This document shows positions 11,877-13,919 of a DNA stretch of 13,919 bases, in pieces. Below the pieces are notes generated by a model. The model saw only the letters and a list, made by a program, of their open reading frames with translations. It did no database searches and was not told where the DNA came from. Every line of letters starts with the position of its first letter. Within the stretch, counting starts at the first letter, position 1. This DNA comes from Kiritimatiellia bacterium (GTDB lineage: Bacteria > Verrucomicrobiota > Kiritimatiellia > RFP12 > UBA1067), in contig JAGCJE010000181.1 of assembly GCA_017648225.1 (NCBI GenBank), forward strand, positions 1 to 13,919, read 5' to 3'. The translations under genes and the position numbers were made by a program.

Positions 11877-13919
11877 TCATTTTACGGTATATTTTACTGT
11901 TCCATCTAACATTTTCTTGGCATTTCGCCCTACTCCATTCTCTCGCGCACTTACAGTCCACCCATCATAGTCTACAATTCCGCAATGGCCAGAACCTTTT
12001 GAGTTGTACCAGCCCGCTATAAATCCCGGCTCTGGATAAGCATTGCCGAGATAAACCCAATCACCCAACCCCGTTCCTCTCGCCCAATCATTCGCGACGG
12101 GTGGATATACATTACCTAGAATCCATGTTTTATTATGTGGAATTGAAAAACCAGACTCTATCGCTATATCAGCTACAAATCGATTACACTTCCAACCTCC
12201 ATCCTCAACAGAAGAAAAACCATGTTTTCCTTCTAAATACATATACTTCCCATACTCCGTTCGCCCTAAATGCTCTAATGCTGTGTTTCTCAATCTCAAC
12301 ATCCCCTCTGATCGAGCGACACCAAAATGATCGTATTCACCTTCCTCACAAGGACCAATTCTCTCTTTAATCTCCTGACAATACCCTTCGCTTTCCATAT
12401 GTACAAACACGGTCTCGTTAGATTGAGTACCGTAAACTAAACGGGCCTTAAGCGCAAACACTCCGGCCGATGGCGTAGGAATTGATGCATCCCGCCCAGC
12501 GTTATAGAGAAGTTGCCACTCATCATAGTTACCATTGTTACGACGCCTGGCCGTATACCACTCGATTTTCGTACTTACAACGCTATCAGACGGTAACACT
12601 TCAAAAAATGCGCCGACAGGCGTTCCTTTAACAACGCACATTCCCGTATCCGGCGCACCGCGAATAATGAGAGACGACGGATTCAGCACAGTCAAGGCAG
12701 TCTCGGCTGACATTGAATTGGAAGATGCATCTATAAATTCACATTTCAATCTTACATCTCCGTCCTGGAAACTTTCGCTAAGCCCGTCTATATCAAATTT
12801 GCAAGTGTATGATTTAATATCATCAATCGAAATTTCTTTGGGGAGGCTTGGCGAAACCGAAACTTTATCCGCACCTTGACAAAGAGAAACCCGCAACGTA
12901 CCATTAGTTTCGACATCTGAAATCATACTCACCACAATGCTGCCGGGCTTACTCCCCGCCATTTGCTTACTTTTCAAAATCAAAGCCGACGGTCCAGAAA
13001 TCGCGCACGTCACCATCGGATTTTCATTCGTTCCGTACGTTGCGCCGCTCAACGTTGAATATAACATTCTATTGGCAATACGCACTCTTACAGAAAGATC
13101 AAAATTCTCCCTCCTAGGCATCCCGTCTACATACACCAATGTTTCTCTAGAGTTCGGCGAAGCAATGCTAATCCTGTCATCTGCGGTAATCCATTCGCAA
13201 TGAATTGCAGATTCATCTATCCGACAATCACTAAACATCGCGGAAAAAGCCTTCGGAAAATCTCCATCCTTCAAATGCAGAATATCGGGAGAACCTCTCA
13301 GTCGAGGAAGCCAAACAATGATTCCTGGATTATATTTAGTAGGATAAGAAGCCTCCACGCCGCCATCCTCGGTCCAAACGCCTGCACCCGCATTCGCATT
13401 AAGCTCTTCAATCTCGGAATATGAGTTATTCTCCAAATCGTCAGTCCAACTATAGGTAGCCGTTTCCATAAACGGCCACGTCGTAAACTGATACTCAACA
13501 CCCTTCTCCAATAAAAAGACGTATTCGCCGGCGTTGGTTACTGCAACAGAATAATCGCCGACGGAGATTTGTGTCGTTTCGAGAGGCTTTTCTGGTACTG
13601 TAACGGTGAGTTTATATAAACCATTTGTAAGATTAACGCCAACTTGATCGTCAACCCACTGAGAATAACCGACCGAAAGTATCTCGTTCGCGTTCGTGAA
13701 GTTCGCCGCAACCCATTCGTCATCCTGGCCAAAGCCATTATGCTCGAACGGCAACTGACGCGAAATGAATCGCTCAACGCCGTTGGTAGCGACGAGAATA
13801 TCGCCGCTTCTTCGGAGCTCAATACGCCCGTTTATAACACTATTCGTTTCGCGATTCACAAGACCATTATACCACGAATAGACATACTTTGCCTCATTAG
13901 TTTCTGACGCGGCGAAATA
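11877..13919 (-). CDS. Large secreted-type protein, 5'-truncated by the window, with C-terminal cysteine hydrolase (NlpC/P60/CHAP-like) domain
   Basis: The frame is open through the right edge: 680 residues are visible, and the GTG at 13859 is not a start because in-frame codons without a stop continue to 13919. In fragment numbering, residues 1-150 form a beta-rich, Asn-rich module (SWYNGLVNRETN, WVAANFTNANEI, SQWVDDQVGVNLTNG, EYVFLLEKGVEYQF). About 300-510 looks like Ig-like beta sandwiches. The last 140 residues resemble a papain-like peptidoglycan amidase/peptidase domain of the kind found at the C-terminus of polymorphic toxins: ALEHLGRTEY, WKCNRFVADIAIESG with candidate nucleophile Cys578, PPVANDWA, and GHCGIVDYDGWTVSA with candidate His645. 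The signal peptide must lie outside the window. GC falls from 32/60 (13741-13800) to 23/60 (12181-12240), which suggests a swapped C-terminal module. A housekeeping cell-wall hydrolase or phage-type lysin domain are alternatives. Confidence 0.8.
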   Translation of the reverse strand, partial: YFAASETNEAKYVYSWYNGLVNRETNSVINGRIELRRSGDILVATNGVERFISRQLPFEHNGFGQDDEWVAANFTNANEILSVGYSQWVDDQVGVNLTNGLYKLTVTVPEKPLETTQISVGDYSVAVTNAGEYVFLLEKGVEYQFTTWPFMETATYSWTDDLENNSYSEIEELNANAGAGVWTEDGGVEASYPTKYNPGIIVWLPRLRGSPDILHLKDGDFPKAFSAMFSDCRIDESAIHCEWITADDRISIASPNSRETLVYVDGMPRRENFDLSVRVRIANRMLYSTLSGATYGTNENPMVTCAISGPSALILKSKQMAGSKPGSIVVSMISDVETNGTLRVSLCQGADKVSVSPSLPKEISIDDIKSYTCKFDIDGLSESFQDGDVRLKCEFIDASSNSMSAETALTVLNPSSLIIRGAPDTGMCVVKGTPVGAFFEVLPSDSVVSTKIEWYTARRRNNGNYDEWQLLYNAGRDASIPTPSAGVFALKARLVYGTQSNETVFVHMESEGYCQEIKERIGPCEEGEYDHFGVARSEGMLRLRNTALEHLGRTEYGKYMYLEGKHGFSSVEDGGWKCNRFVADIAIESGFSIPHNKTWILGNVYPPVANDWARGTGLGDWVYLGNAYPEPGFIAGWYNSKGSGHCGIVDYDGWTVSARENGVGRNAKKMLDGTVKYTVK

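Noticed and set aside
13857..13859. GTG as the start codon of the large secreted protein
   Set aside because: The frame stays open for the remaining 20 codons to the window edge (reading ...KYVYSWYNGL), and no signal peptide follows the GTG. The gene is truncated by the window.

Overview
The window looks like a bacterial chromosome from a Gram-negative-type lineage. KdsA implies Kdo/LPS, a secreted D,D-carboxypeptidase implies peptidoglycan, and there is an Rnf-type electron transport subunit. The Asn-rich secreted protein at the right end, together with the divergence of otherwise universal genes, reminds me of gut Kiritimatiellota/Verrucomicrobiota-type genomes. That placement is inference; no rRNA or other marker settles it. 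Every supported gene lies on the minus strand, so the biological reading order runs from high to low coordinates. Packing is very tight: many stop/start overlaps of 4 bases or gaps of 1-5 bases, and no gene-free stretch over 300 bases.

Right end (about 11231-13919): an AT-richer accessory pair. A large secreted-type protein, cut by the window edge, ends in what looks like a papain-like (NlpC/P60- or CHAP-type) cysteine hydrolase domain. Nineteen bases downstream is a 208-residue protein with a signal peptide and no recognised family. The arrangement fits a polymorphic peptidoglycan-hydrolase toxin followed by a periplasmic immunity protein, and is the best candidate here for an undescribed system.

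Centre (about 5299-11210): the conserved transcription/translation cluster nusA-infB-rbfA-truB-ribF, driven by a good sigma-70-like promoter just after the accessory pair. rimP and ylxR, often found in this cluster, are absent. TruB is short and divergent, and RibF has a shortened nucleotidyltransferase core.

Left half (about 3-5253): a stand-alone rnfE with its own promoter-like sequence and a C-terminal CxxCxxC tail; nrdR; a Gfo/Idh/MocA-family protein whose usual catalytic residues are all replaced; a DtxR/MntR-type metalloregulator with a mixed metal site; an unusual fusion of a coiled-coil/C4 zinc ribbon to a PTS EIIA domain; a D-alanyl-D-alanine carboxypeptidase; and a metal-dependent-type kdsA that appears to be expressed from a leaderless transcript. 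Three regulators (NrdR, the DtxR-like protein and the EIIA fusion) surround the degenerate oxidoreductase in one tightly packed transcription unit, so a shared role in redox, metal or metabolic sensing is possible but unproven. No RNA genes, IS elements, CRISPR arrays or clear intrinsic terminators were seen.
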